The notes below the pieces were generated by a model. That model searched no databases, had not been told where the DNA came from, and was given only the letters and a program-made list of their open reading frames with translations. A stretch of 64,000 nucleotides of DNA, from NCBI GenBank assembly GCA_963849885.1, contig CAWKIV010000006.1, positions 868,001 to 932,000 on the forward strand. The letters run 5' to 3'. This stretch comes from CADCTP01 sp963849885. Its GTDB lineage: Bacteria > Actinomycetota > Actinomycetes > Mycobacteriales > CADCTP01. The position numbers and the translations under genes are program-made. Position 1 is the stretch's first letter, and each line of letters opens with the position of its first letter. Positions 1 through 7,850 of this stretch are shown piece after piece.

Positions 1-226
1 CCGCGGGGTCCAGCTCCGCGGTCAGCCCGGGCAACCGGCGGGCGCCGGCCACCAGCTCCACCGGGCGGAGCAGGGCCTTGCTCGGCATGCAGGCCCAGTA
101 CGAGCACTCGCCGCCGACCAGCTCGTGCTCGACCAGCACCGCGGACAGCCCACCCCGGTGGGCGCGGTCGGCGGCATTTTCCCCCGGCGGGCCGCCGCCG
201 ATCACGACGACGTCGTACTCCTCCAC
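1..226 (-). CDS. Pyridine nucleotide-disulfide oxidoreductase, N-terminal part
   Basis: The gene runs off the left edge, so only about 75 residues are visible. They contain a dinucleotide-binding fold (VVIGGGPPGENAA, residues 6-19) for FAD and a redox-active cysteine pair, C41 and C46, in GGECSYWACMPSKALLRP. That places it in the dihydrolipoamide dehydrogenase/mercuric reductase superfamily; the ECSYWACMPSK variant is common in uncharacterised actinobacterial members, so the substrate is unknown. The GTG start at 226 lies 9 bases after the stop of the HAD phosphatase gene, so both are probably co-transcribed leftward. Confidence 0.85.
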   Translation of the reverse strand, partial: MEEYDVVVIGGGPPGENAADRAHRGGLSAVLVEHELVGGECSYWACMPSKALLRPVELVAGARRLPGLTAELDPA

Positions 227-235
227 GCGGCCCCC

Positions 236-847
236 TCAGCGCGGCCCGACGCCGAGGTCGGCGGCGAGCGTGGTCGGATCGGTGAACAGCAGCGCCCGCA
301 TGCCCACCGCGGCCGCGCCGGCGACGTTCGCCGGGCGGTCGTCCACGAAGGTCACCTCGGCCGGCGCGGCGCCCAGCTCGGCCAGCACGCCGCCGTACGC
401 GGCCGGGTCCGGCTTGGTGGCCCGCAGCCGGCAGCTGTAGAAGCGGCGGGGCACGACCTGCATCCAGGGCAGCTCGTCCACCACGTCGGCCAGGCTGGCC
501 GGCGCGTTGGACAGCAGCGCCAGCGGCACGCCGGCCGCGGCCAGCGCCTCGGCGACGGCCAGGCTGGCCGGCTGCGGGTGCACCCAGCCGGCGACGTCGG
601 CGGCGTCGAGCGCGGCCAGCTCGGCGGCGGTCGGGGTGCGGTCCAGGACGCGGCGCCAGTACGCCGCCGGGTCCAGCTCGGCCCGGTCGTACGCCGGCCG
701 GTCCCGCCAGTACCCCGCCCAGAAGGCGTCCACCGCCGGCCCGCCGTCCGGGTCCAGCCCCGCGGCCCGCACCAGCGCCCGCCGGTCCGCCGCCGGCTGC
801 TCGGTGCACAGCACCGCGCCGTAGTCGAACACCACCCACCCCGCCAC
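236..847 (-). CDS. HAD-family phosphatase (YihX-like)
   Basis: 203 aa from the GTG at 847. All four HAD motifs are visible: the nucleophile Asp in VVFDYGAVL near the N-terminus (DxG form, as in the YihX/epoxide-hydrolase N-terminal group), the motif II Ser in LLSNAP, the motif III Lys in ATKPDPAAY and the acidic pair in TFVDDRP. The family hydrolyses small phosphate esters in the cytoplasm; the substrate cannot be read from sequence. A longer open frame continues upstream to 1060, but it crosses a duplicated gene fragment and carries no HAD homology, so I place the start at 847. It precedes the flavin oxidoreductase gene by 9 bases. Confidence 0.8.
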   Translation of the reverse strand: MAGWVVFDYGAVLCTEQPAADRRALVRAAGLDPDGGPAVDAFWAGYWRDRPAYDRAELDPAAYWRRVLDRTPTAAELAALDAADVAGWVHPQPASLAVAEALAAAGVPLALLSNAPASLADVVDELPWMQVVPRRFYSCRLRATKPDPAAYGGVLAELGAAPAEVTFVDDRPANVAGAAAVGMRALLFTDPTTLAADLGVGPR

Positions 848-921
848 CCCCGCATCCTCGCAGGCGCGGTGCCGCCGCCCGCGACGCCCGCACCGGTCGG
901 CGCGTGGCCCGGCTGTCAGGA

Positions 922-1033
922 GGAGGCGCGGTGGCGCCTTGGCGGGTGCGGTCGGGGGTGAAGGGCGTGTCCCCGTCGGCGAGCTCCTCGTCGCCGCGGC
1001 GCTTGAGCAGGCCGATGCCCGGCAGGCCGGCCA
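922..1033 (-). pseudogene. 3'-end remnant of the coiled-coil gene (duplicate copy)
   Basis: These 112 bases match 1441-1553 with one 1-base gap (near 931) and two substitutions. They correspond to the last about 38 codons of the gene at 1435-2085, including the PGIGLLKRRGDEE segment in the coding frame. No start or upstream part is present here. The fragment sits just upstream of the HAD phosphatase gene and belongs to the duplication scar spanning 922-2345. Confidence 0.75.
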
Positions 1034-1149
1034 GCGGGACGCCCGCCTCGCCTGTGTCAAATCTCGGTCAAACGGCGAGGTGACCCCGCCTACACCACCG
1101 CGCCGCAGGGTTGACGCCGATTGCTCATCCCGACCCGAGGAGAAAAGTC

Positions 1150-1228
1150 ATGAGCAGCAGCAAGCGTCTCCGCCGGCTGGTGGCCACCGTCGCGACCGCC
1201 GCCGCAACATCCGGGCCGAGCACGGCAG
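1150..1228 (+). pseudogene. 5' fragment of a secreted-protein gene
   Basis: An ATG at 1150 is preceded by a good ribosome binding site (GAGGAG at 1137-1142). It opens MSSSKRLRRLVATVATAAA, a basic N-terminus followed by an Ala/Val-rich stretch typical of a signal peptide start. After about 26 codons the reading frame enters the duplicated exonuclease fragment (from about 1231) and stops at 1293, so the mature protein is missing. I interpret it as a gene truncated at the duplication junction; an unusual short secreted peptide of 47 aa is less likely. Confidence 0.5.
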
Positions 1229-1230
1229 GG

Positions 1231-1391
1231 GCGCCCCGGATCCCGGGGCGCCCCTCTACCGTGTCCGGGTGCGCCTCGCGACGTGGAACGTGAACTCGGC
1301 CAAGGTACGGCTCCCCCGCCTGCTCGACTGGCTGGACCAGCGCCGGCTGGACGTGGTGACGCTGCAGGAGACCGAGCTGCCGGACGCCGAG
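1231..1391 (+). pseudogene. 5'-end remnant of exonuclease III gene (duplicate copy)
   Basis: 161 bases identical to 2185-2345 except two substitutions (159/161). The copy includes the upstream hairpin, the TACCGT -10 box (1257-1262), the GTG start at 1269 and the first 41 codons of the exonuclease (MRLATWNVNSAKVRLPRLL), with the L/P and E/K changes this implies. After 1391 homology stops and the frame runs into the coiled-coil remnant, ending at 1481. Because promoter and start are intact it may still make a 70-residue dead fragment. Confidence 0.8.
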
Positions 1392-1434
1392 ATCGCGAGC
1401 GCGGCGCCGGCCGACGCCGACCTGACCGCGCGGC

Positions 1435-2085
1435 TCAGAAGGAGGCGCGGGTGGCGCCTTGGCGGGTGCGGTCGGGGGTGAAGGGCGTGTCGCCGTCGGC
1501 GAGCTCCTCGTCGCCGCGGCGCTTGAGCAGGCCGATGCCGGGCAGGCCGGCCACCGCGCGGCGCAGGTCGTCGACCGACTCGAGCAGCGCGTGCAGGTCC
1601 GGCGCCATCTCGTTGAGGTGGCCGAGCAGCGGCAGCACGTCCCGGTCGACCGCGTCGAGCAACGGCGGCAGCCGGTCGGCCAGCCCGACCAGCGCGTGAC
1701 CTGGCGCGGTGACACCAGCTCGGCCAGCCGGTCGAGGGTGGGCTGCAGGGTCGCCAGCAGCGGGGCTAGGCGTCGACCAGCACCCCGGCCGACTCCCGCA
1801 CCTCGTCGGCGCCGACCGCGACCCCGCGGGCCTCCAGCGCGACGGTCCCGGACAGCTTGGCCACCCGGTCGGCCTCGACCACGACGGCGGCCGCCCCGCG
1901 GCCACCTCGTCCGCCCGCCGAGCGGTGACCGAGACCTCGGCCAGCAGCACGTCGAAGCGGGCGGCGGTCTGCTCCAGCCGGTCCATCAGCCGCAGCACCC
2001 GAGCCCGGCAGCCCGGCCAGGGCGACCGCGGTGCCGGCGGCGCGGCCGGCGGCGGCAGGACCGCGGCGGGCCCGGGCAGCTGCAT
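1435..2085 (-). pseudogene. Coiled-coil protein gene with multiple frameshifts
   Basis: The start is well formed: AAGGAGG and then ATG at 2085 (MQLPGPAAV). The protein can be followed only by switching frames about five times, including an in-frame TAG near 1766-1768: RLMDRLEQTAARFDVLLAEV, then AAVVVEADRVAKLSGTVALE, then PLLATLQPTLDRLAEL, then ALVGLADRLPPLLDAVDRDV to the end. Intact relatives are actinobacterial proteins of unknown function with helical, coiled-coil-like sequence ending in GLPGIGLLKRRGDEE. Residue-level similarity is well kept despite the indels, so either decay is recent or the reads were poor. It is transcribed divergently from the intact exonuclease gene. Confidence 0.6.
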
Positions 2086-2184
2086 CACACCGCCTCCTTA
2101 CCCAGCGAGGCGTCCGCCTCGCCTGCATCGGGTCTCGATCGCGGCAACGAGACGGGGCGGTGGAGAACCAGTCGAACCAGGGGC

Positions 2185-2345
2185 GCGCCCCGGATCCCGG
2201 GGCGCCCCTCTACCGTGTCCGGGTGCGCCTCGCGACGTGGAACGTGAACTCGGCCAAGGTACGGCTCCCCCGCCTGCTCGACTGGCTGGACCAGCGCCGG
2301 CCGGACGTGGTGACGCTGCAGGAGACCAAGCTGCCGGACGCCGAG
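2185..2345 (+). repeat. Parent copy of 161-bp duplicated segment
   Basis: Source copy of the segment repeated at 1231-1391 (offset 954). It begins with a hairpin (9-bp stem 2185-2193 with 2197-2205, 3-base loop) and spans the exonuclease promoter and first 41 codons. Together with the 1441-1553 / 922-1033 pair it shows that the whole coiled-coil/exonuclease junction was once duplicated in direct orientation and one copy largely deleted. Confidence 0.85.
2211..2216 (+). promoter_or_regulatory. -10 box for leaderless exonuclease III transcript
   Basis: TACCGT lies 6 bases upstream of the GTG at 2223, with no ribosome binding site between. In actinobacteria a TAnnnT box at this distance places the transcription start on or next to the start codon, so the mRNA is predicted to be leaderless. 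Confidence 0.55.
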
Positions 2346-3110
2346 TTCGACGCGGTCTTCGGCGCCGAGCTGGCCGCCCGCGGCTACGCGTACGCGCACG
2401 CCGGCGACGGCCGCTGGAACGGGGTGGCCATCCTGTCCCGGGTCGGCCTGGACGACGTCGCGGTCACCTTCCCCGGCCAGCCCGGCTTCCCGGACCCGGC
2501 CGGGCCGCCCGAGTCGCGGGCGATCGCGGCCAGCTGCGCCGGCATCCGGGTCTGGTCGCTGTACGTGCCGAACGGGCGGACCCCGGACGACCCGCACTTC
2601 GCCTACAAGCTGGCCTGGCTCAAGGCGCTGGCCTCGGTGCTGCCGGCGGTGGACGTGGCCAACACGGTGCTCACCGGCGACATGAACATCGCGCCCGCCG
2701 ACGCCGACGTCTGGGACATCACCAAGTTCGGGGAGTCCACCCACGTCACCCCGGAGGAGCGGGCCGCGCTGGCCGAGCTGGCCGGGACCGGCCTGACCGA
2801 CGTGCTGCGCGCCCGCTGGCCGGCCGAGCGGGTCTTCACCTACTGGGACTACCGGGCCGGCGCCTTCCACCAGGACCTCGGCATGCGGATCGACCTGGTG
2901 CTGGCCGGCGCGGCGGTGGCCGACCGGGTGCGGGCGGTGTGGGTGGACCGGCAGGCCCGCAAGGGCAGCGGCCCGAGCGACCACGCGCCGGTGATGGTCG
3001 ACCTGGACGAGGCGCCGGACGGCGACATCGGGCCGGTGGTGCCGCCGCCGTCGTCGCCGGGCGGGACGCTCAAGCCCGGCCGCGGCGTCACCCGACGGCG
3101 GCCCCGGTAG
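2223..3110 (+). CDS. xthA: Exodeoxyribonuclease III (AP endonuclease)
   Basis: 295 aa, the normal length for the ExoIII/Xth branch of the EEP nuclease family. Visible catalytic landmarks are the metal-binding Asn and Glu near the N-terminus (TWNVNSAK, LQETKLPD), the DMNIAPADADV loop (GDMNIAP), the TYWDYRAGAF segment and the C-terminal SDHAPV with the catalytic His. The enzyme cleaves abasic sites and trims 3' ends in base-excision repair. The GTG at 2223 is chosen because MRLATWNVNSAK is the conserved family start. The proline-rich last 30 residues are beyond the fold. An N-terminal duplicate remnant lies about 950 bases upstream. Confidence 0.93.
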   Translation: MRLATWNVNSAKVRLPRLLDWLDQRRPDVVTLQETKLPDAEFDAVFGAELAARGYAYAHAGDGRWNGVAILSRVGLDDVAVTFPGQPGFPDPAGPPESRAIAASCAGIRVWSLYVPNGRTPDDPHFAYKLAWLKALASVLPAVDVANTVLTGDMNIAPADADVWDITKFGESTHVTPEERAALAELAGTGLTDVLRARWPAERVFTYWDYRAGAFHQDLGMRIDLVLAGAAVADRVRAVWVDRQARKGSGPSDHAPVMVDLDEAPDGDIGPVVPPPSSPGGTLKPGRGVTRRRPR

Positions 3111-3120
3111 CGTGGAGCCC

Positions 3121-3501
3121 GTGCGCCGGCTGCTCGCCCCCAGGTGGCTGGCCTGGCACGCGCTGACCCTCACCGTGGCCGTGGTCTTCTTCCGGCTCGG
3201 CTGGTGGCAGTGGCGCCAGGCCGTGCAGACCGGATCCCCGCAGAACATGGGCTATGCGCTGCAGTGGCCGGCGTTCGCGCTCTTCGCGGTCGCCGTCTGG
3301 TGGCGGGTGGCGCGGGACGCGGTCCGCCCGTCGGACGGGGCTGGGCCCCGGCGGCCGGCCCGGCGGCCGGCCCGGCCGCCCCGCCCCGCCCGCCGCCCCG
3401 CCCCGGAGCCGGCGCCCGCCGTCCCGGTGACCGATGAGGAGGACCCGGAGTTGGCCGCGTACAACCGCTACCTCGCCGAGCTGAACGAGGGATCGCGGTG
3501 A
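3121..3501 (+). CDS. Two-TM actinobacterial membrane protein
   Basis: 126 aa from the GTG at 3121. There are two hydrophobic segments (about residues 9-30 and 45-60), a WWQWRQA motif between them, a Pro/Arg/Ala-rich cytoplasmic linker, and a C-terminal PELAAYNRYLAEL motif. This architecture recurs in actinobacterial membrane proteins next to DUF3817 genes; the function is unknown. Its -10 box (TAGCGT, 3108-3113) overlaps the stop codon of the exonuclease gene, suggesting its own leaderless transcript. It overlaps the following gene by 4 bases (GTGA), so the two are translationally coupled. Confidence 0.8.
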   Translation: MRRLLAPRWLAWHALTLTVAVVFFRLGWWQWRQAVQTGSPQNMGYALQWPAFALFAVAVWWRVARDAVRPSDGAGPRRPARRPARPPRPARRPAPEPAPAVPVTDEEDPELAAYNRYLAELNEGSR

Positions 3502-3836
3502 GCGAGCGCGAGGGCCCGGCCGAGGAGCGGAAACTGAGGGGCGCGCTGACCCGGTACCGGGTGATGGCGTACGTCGTCGGCGTCTGGCTGGTCCTGCTGG
3601 TGCTGGTGGCGATGCCGCTGAAGTATTTCGCCGACTCCCCGACGATGGTCGAGATCGTCGGCCCGGTGCACGGCTTCCTCTACATGGCCTACCTGGCCAC
3701 CGCGCTGGACGTGGCCTTCCGGGCCCGCTGGTCGGCGGTGCGGACCGTGCTGGTGATGCTGGCCGGGACGGTCCCGTTCCTGTCCTTCTACGCGGAGCGG
3801 AAGGTCACCCGGGAGCTGGCGCCGGCCGCTACGTGA
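3498..3836 (+). CDS. DUF3817 integral membrane protein
   Basis: 112 aa. Three hydrophobic helices follow a charged N-terminus, with the family hallmarks YRVMAYVVGVWLVLL, GPVHGFLYMAYLATA and the C-terminal PFLSFYAERKV. DUF3817 proteins are small membrane proteins of unknown role. The first codons (GTGAGCGAGCGCGAGGG) resemble a short sequence used at several gene junctions in this window. It overlaps the upstream gene by 4 bases and the convergent DUF456 gene by 8. Confidence 0.88.
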   Translation: MSEREGPAEERKLRGALTRYRVMAYVVGVWLVLLVLVAMPLKYFADSPTMVEIVGPVHGFLYMAYLATALDVAFRARWSAVRTVLVMLAGTVPFLSFYAERKVTRELAPAAT

Positions 3837-4314
3837 CCGACAGGCCGAGCAGCCAGACGCCGAGCATCAGCGCGCCGGCGGTCAGCTCGATCAGCAGCCC
3901 GACGCCGATCGCGACCAGCGCGGCCCGGGTGGACACCCAGGCCCGCCCGCCGTCCCGGAGCCGGCGGAACTCCGCCAGGTAGATGCCGGCCACCCCGCCG
4001 ACCAGCACGCCGACGATCGGGATGGCGAAGAACCCGACCACCGCGCCCACGGCGCCGACGACCAGAGTGGACGCCGGGGCGCCGCGGGCGGCGGCGGAGC
4101 GGGCGGGCAGGACGTACTTGGCCACCGTGCCGAGGCAGAACAGCGCGGTCAGGACGGCGAACACCGTCCACCGCACCGGGCCGCCCCCGTCCGCGATCGT
4201 CCACCACAGGCCGGCCGCCAGGATCAGCAGCAGGCCGGGCACGACCGGGACGAGGATGCCCACCAGGCCGGCCGCCATGGCCAGCCCGACGAGCAGCTGC
4301 TCGGCCTCCGACAC
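3829..4314 (-). CDS. DUF456 membrane protein
   Basis: 161 aa with about four transmembrane helices rich in Gly/Val/Leu, including GLVGILVPVVPGLLLILAAG and VVGAVGAVVGFFAIPIVGVL, and a polar FRRLRDGGRAW loop. This matches the DUF456 family (bacterial small membrane proteins of unknown function). It starts at the ATG at 4314 and ends convergently with DUF3817, overlapping by 8 bases. The downstream neighbour on the same strand would be antisense to the plus-strand genes, so it likely terminates there. Confidence 0.85.
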   Translation of the reverse strand: MSEAEQLLVGLAMAAGLVGILVPVVPGLLLILAAGLWWTIADGGGPVRWTVFAVLTALFCLGTVAKYVLPARSAAARGAPASTLVVGAVGAVVGFFAIPIVGVLVGGVAGIYLAEFRRLRDGGRAWVSTRAALVAIGVGLLIELTAGALMLGVWLLGLSVT

Positions 4315-4326
4315 GGTGCCCCGGGG

Positions 4327-4509
4327 TCAGCGGCGGCGGGCGCCGACGCGCGGGCGGTAGCTGGCGCCGATCCCGGCCAGGTGCAGCGACAGCAGCAGCA
4401 GGCCGAGCACCATCAGGGTCATCGTGGTGAAGGCGTCGCCGAGGTCGGCCTCGGCCCAGTCCAGGATGAGGGCGAGCCCGAAGACCACGGCGGCGGCGAG
4501 AGCGAGCAT
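4327..4509 (-). CDS. Small two-helix membrane protein
   Basis: 60 aa: two hydrophobic stretches (about 1-17 and 30-47) joined by a short acidic loop (DWAEADLGD), ending in an Arg-rich tail (YRPRVGARRR). An AAGGGG ribosome binding site lies about 7 bases before the ATG at 4509. It sits 12 bases upstream of the DUF456 gene on the same strand, so the two may form an operon. No family recognised. Confidence 0.6.
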   Translation of the reverse strand: MLALAAAVVFGLALILDWAEADLGDAFTTMTLMVLGLLLLSLHLAGIGASYRPRVGARRR

Positions 4510-4627
4510 CGTAGAACCCCTTGGAGGAGGTGGACCCCCGTGTGACGCGGGGGTCCTACCACCACTCGATGATCAGCCAAACTCTCACCAGGTGGGACGG
4601 CCGCTGCGCCGCCCGGCCCTGCCCCGC

Positions 4628-5863
4628 CTACGCCGACGGGGCCTCGATCACCTCACCGGTCAGCTTCCAGTCCTCGCCCTCGAACCGGCTGATCTGCATG
4701 GCCTCGATCGGGTACGGGTCGCCGGTACCGCCGGTCTGCACCTTGATGCCGGGCAGCAGCAGGGCCGGGGTCAGGTCGAGCTGGTGGGAGGCGTCCAGCA
4801 GCGCCTGCCGGGTCGGCGCGGACATCTTCTTCACCGTCTCCACCAGCACCTCGCCGACGATCCAGCCATAGACGCTGTACGTGTCCAGCGGGTCGGCGTC
4901 CGGCGCGTACTTGGCGATGTCGGCCTTGTAGCCCTTCATCGCCTCGTCGTTGGCGAACTGCGGGTCCTCGGGCGTCTTGAAGTACGCCGCGGTGACGATC
5001 CCCTGCGCGTACTGCAGGCCGACGGGCTTGAGCACCTGCTCCTTGGACGCGGCCACGTTGTTGAGGATGTGCAGCGGCTTCCAGCCGCTCTGCGCCACCG
5101 CGCCGATCGCCTGCGCGCCCGCCTTCGGCGTGCTGATGTTGAGGAAGACGTCGGCGCCGGACCCGGCCAGCTTCTTCACCTGCGGGGCGACGGTCGGGTC
5201 GGTCGGCTCGTACGACTCGCGGGCGATCACGGTGACGCCGCTGCCCTGGATGCCCTCGGTGAACGCGCCGAGCAGGTCCTTGCCGAAGCCGTCGTTCTGG
5301 TAGAGCACGGCGACCTTGGCGCTGGGCTTCTCCGCCTTGAGGTACTGCGCGTAGACCTTCGCCTCGGTCCGGTAGGTGGGCTGGAAGCCGCCGGTGAACG
5401 GGTACTTCGCCTGCTCGGAGCCGAACAGGGTGGCCCCGGTGGCGACGAACAGCTGCGGCACCTTGCGCTGGTTGAGGTATTCCCGCATGGCCACGTTGTT
5501 GGCCGTGCCGAGCGGGTTGAACAGCGCGAAGACCTTGTCCTGCTCGACCAGCTTGCGCGCGTTGGTCAGGGCCCGCTGCGGCTCGTAGCCGTCGTCGTAG
5601 GTGACGAACTCGATCTTCCGGCCGTCGATCCCGCCGGCCTCGTTGACCTTCTTGAAGTAGCCGTTCAGGGCCTTCGGGATCGCGCTGTACGCGGACGCCG
5701 GCCCGCTGAAGGGGTAGCTGCTGCCGATCTTGATGCTGCTGTCGGTGATGCCGGGGTCGGCCGCGGCGCCGCCGCCACCACCCCCGGCGTCCTCGTCACG
5801 GCCGCAGGCCGCGGCCAGCAGCATCAGCGCGGCCAGCAGGGGTATCGCTCGTCGGGACCGCAT
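4628..5863 (-). CDS. Branched-chain amino-acid-type ABC transporter substrate-binding lipoprotein
   Basis: 411 aa. The N-terminus is a lipoprotein signal (RSRRAIPLLAALMLLAAAC, lipid-attachment Cys20) followed by a Gly-rich linker. The rest is a type I periplasmic-binding fold of the LivJ/Peripla_BP_6 family: IKIGSSYPFSGPAS at the start, VTYDDGYEPQRALTNARKLV, then KVAVLYQNDGFGKDLLGAF. These capture amino acids, amides or related compounds outside the membrane and pass them to LivHM; the ligand here is not determinable. It is the last gene of the liv operon, and its first 68 bases lie inside the end of livM. A GAGGAGG site precedes the ATG. Confidence 0.9.
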   Translation of the reverse strand: MRSRRAIPLLAALMLLAAACGRDEDAGGGGGGAAADPGITDSSIKIGSSYPFSGPASAYSAIPKALNGYFKKVNEAGGIDGRKIEFVTYDDGYEPQRALTNARKLVEQDKVFALFNPLGTANNVAMREYLNQRKVPQLFVATGATLFGSEQAKYPFTGGFQPTYRTEAKVYAQYLKAEKPSAKVAVLYQNDGFGKDLLGAFTEGIQGSGVTVIARESYEPTDPTVAPQVKKLAGSGADVFLNISTPKAGAQAIGAVAQSGWKPLHILNNVAASKEQVLKPVGLQYAQGIVTAAYFKTPEDPQFANDEAMKGYKADIAKYAPDADPLDTYSVYGWIVGEVLVETVKKMSAPTRQALLDASHQLDLTPALLLPGIKVQTGGTGDPYPIEAMQISRFEGEDWKLTGEVIEAPSA

Positions 5864-6968
5864 CGGGGCCTCCTCGCTGAGGGTCGGACAGGGTGGGAGT
5901 GTCGGAGGTGTCGGGGTTTTCCGGGGGGTCGGACCGGGGTGCCGGCGACGGCTCGACCACGTCGACGAGCAGCCGGCGCAGCCGGCGGAGCAGCCCGGCC
6001 GCGCCGCCGGGCAGCAGGTACATCACCGCGATCAGGGCGCTGCCGTAGATGACCCCGGTGAGCGCCTGGTTGACCTCGCCGGCGTACTGCGGGACGAAGA
6101 CCACGAAGAGCGCGCCGAGCACGCCGCCGGCCACCGAGCCGAGGCCGCCGACGACGATGGCGCCGAGGAAGGTGAAGGACAGCGCGAGCGTGAAGGACTC
6201 CGGCGCGATGAAGCCCAGCGCGTACGCGAACAGCGCGCCGCCGACGCCGGCGAAGGCCGCGCTCCAGGCGAAGAGCAGGGCCTTCACCCGGGCCGCGTCG
6301 ACCCCGTAGGTCCGGGCCGACCGCTCGCCGTCCCGGATCGCCACCAGGGTGCGGCCGAGGCGGCCGCGGGTGAGGTTGACCGCCAGCAGCACCATCACCG
6401 CGGTGACCGCCAGGGAGAGCAGGTAGAGCCACTGGTCGACGTCGACGGCCAGCCAGGACGGCACCGGCGGCTGCGGCACCGCCAGCCCGGACACGCCGCC
6501 GGTGAGCGGCTCGGCCCGCTTGATCACCGGACCGACGGCCACCGCGAGCGCGAGCGTGACCAGCGCGAGGTAGAGCCCGCGCAGCCGCAGCGCCGGCACC
6601 CCGAAGGCCAGCCCGAGCAGGAAGGTGACCGCGGCCGCCGCCGGCACCGCCAGCGGCCAGGGCAGGTCGGTCTTGGCCAGCAGCGCGCCCGCGGTGTACG
6701 CCCCCACGGCGAAGAAGGCGCCCTGCCCGAGCGAGATCTGGCCGCCGTAGCCGACCAGCAGGTTGAGCCCGAGCACGGCCACCGCGTAGACCATGACCAG
6801 GGTCAGCTCGCCGTTGAGCACCGCGCTGCTGTTGAACGGGATCGCCACCGCCACCGCGACGCCGGCCAGCAGCACGCCGGCGCGCAGCAGCCGGTGGGCC
6901 CGCGAGCCGGCGGTCACCCGCACCAGGCTGGTTGTCCGCTCGCGCTGCGAGCCCTCGCGCTCACTCAA
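5796..6968 (-). CDS. livM: Branched-chain amino-acid-type ABC permease LivM
   Basis: 390 aa from the TTG at 6968, which has a near-perfect GGAGGTGA site 7 bases upstream and overlaps the livH stop by 4 bases. The body is a LivM permease: about nine helices, with NLLVGYGGQISLGQGAFFAV, GVPALRLRGLYLALVTLAL and the cytoplasmic coupling loop GRTLVAIRDGERSARTYGVD. GTG codons at 6923 and 6917 are alternative starts. The last about 60 residues are a low-complexity hydrophilic tail whose coding overlaps the start of the binding-protein gene by 68 bases. That overlap is unusual and could mean the true stop was lost. Confidence 0.88.
   Translation of the reverse strand: MSEREGSQRERTTSLVRVTAGSRAHRLLRAGVLLAGVAVAVAIPFNSSAVLNGELTLVMVYAVAVLGLNLLVGYGGQISLGQGAFFAVGAYTAGALLAKTDLPWPLAVPAAAAVTFLLGLAFGVPALRLRGLYLALVTLALAVAVGPVIKRAEPLTGGVSGLAVPQPPVPSWLAVDVDQWLYLLSLAVTAVMVLLAVNLTRGRLGRTLVAIRDGERSARTYGVDAARVKALLFAWSAAFAGVGGALFAYALGFIAPESFTLALSFTFLGAIVVGGLGSVAGGVLGALFVVFVPQYAGEVNQALTGVIYGSALIAVMYLLPGGAAGLLRRLRRLLVDVVEPSPAPRSDPPENPDTSDTPTLSDPQRGGPDAVPTSDTPAGRADAAGRGLRP
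6938..6964. repeat. 27-bp junction repeat, copy 1
   Basis: Identical over 27 bases to 34510-34536. It contains the inverted repeat GCTCGC-GCT-GCGAGC. Here it codes for the SEREGSQRER-like N-terminus of LivM directly after the livH stop; at 34.5 kb it lies between lutA and lutB. Related shorter versions begin the genes at 3498 and 8588. Confidence 0.7.
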
Positions 6969-7846
6969 GCTCTGGTCACCTCCGGCGAGCCGAACAGGCC
7001 GGACGGGCGCACCAGCAGCACCGCGAAGATGATCGTCAGCGGCACCAGCACCTTGAGGTCGGAGCCGATCGCGTCCACGTACGTCCCGGCCAGGGCCTCG
7101 GTGATGCCGATGATCCAGCTCCCGACGACGGCACCGAGCGGGGAGTCGAAGCCGCCGAGGGCGGCGCCGGCGAAGGAGTAGACCAGGACGCCGGCCATCA
7201 TGTTGGTGTCCAGGAACAGCCGCGGCGCGACCAGCACGCCGGCGACCGCGCCGAGCAGCGCGGCCAGCCCCCAGCCGAGCATGAGCATCCGGCCGACCGG
7301 GATGCCGACCAGCCGGGCCGACGCCGGGTTCTGCGCGGCCGCCCGCATGGTCAGCCCGATCGAGGTGTGGCTGAACAGCGCCCACAGCAGCAGCACGACG
7401 ACCAGCAGCACCGCGATGATGCCGAGCGACTCGACCGCCAGCGAGACGCCGCCGACCTCGACCGCGCCGCCGGGGAAGATGTCCGGGAAGTCCTTGAGGG
7501 TGAAGCCCCAGATCCACCCGGCCACCGCGTTCACCACGATGAAGAGGCCGAGCGTGACGATCACCAGCTGCAGCGGGTTGCCGCCCTCCACCGGCCGGAT
7601 CAGCAGCCGCTCGACCAGCATGCCGCCGACGAAGGAGGCCACGAACGCGCCGAGCAGCCCCAGCCACAGCGGGGCGCCGCCCTGCACCAGCGCCCAGGCG
7701 ATGAAGGTGGAGAACATCGCCATCTCGCCCTGGGCGAAGTTGACCACCCCGGTGGACCGGAAGATCAGCACCAGCGCGAGCGCGAGCGTCGCGTAGATCG
7801 AGCCGTCGGCGATCCCGTCGACCACCACCTGCAGGAAGCGTTCCAT
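6965..7846 (-). CDS. livH: Branched-chain amino-acid-type ABC permease LivH
   Basis: 293 aa, eight predicted helices. LivH signatures: the start MERFLQVVVDGIADGSIYA, then LIFRSTGVVNFAQGEMAMF, RAAAQNPASARLVGIPVGRM in the cytoplasmic loop and PLTIIFAVLLVRPSGLFG at the end. It forms the membrane channel with LivM. An open frame extends 15 codons upstream into livF, but the family start and the position 4 bases after the livF stop support the ATG at 7846. Confidence 0.9.
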   Translation of the reverse strand: MERFLQVVVDGIADGSIYATLALALVLIFRSTGVVNFAQGEMAMFSTFIAWALVQGGAPLWLGLLGAFVASFVGGMLVERLLIRPVEGGNPLQLVIVTLGLFIVVNAVAGWIWGFTLKDFPDIFPGGAVEVGGVSLAVESLGIIAVLLVVVLLLWALFSHTSIGLTMRAAAQNPASARLVGIPVGRMLMLGWGLAALLGAVAGVLVAPRLFLDTNMMAGVLVYSFAGAALGGFDSPLGAVVGSWIIGITEALAGTYVDAIGSDLKVLVPLTIIFAVLLVRPSGLFGSPEVTRA

Positions 7847-7850
7847 GTGA

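Noticed and set aside
848..1060. Upstream extension of the HAD phosphatase to 1060
   Set aside because: The extension lies in the duplicated coiled-coil remnant and has no HAD similarity.
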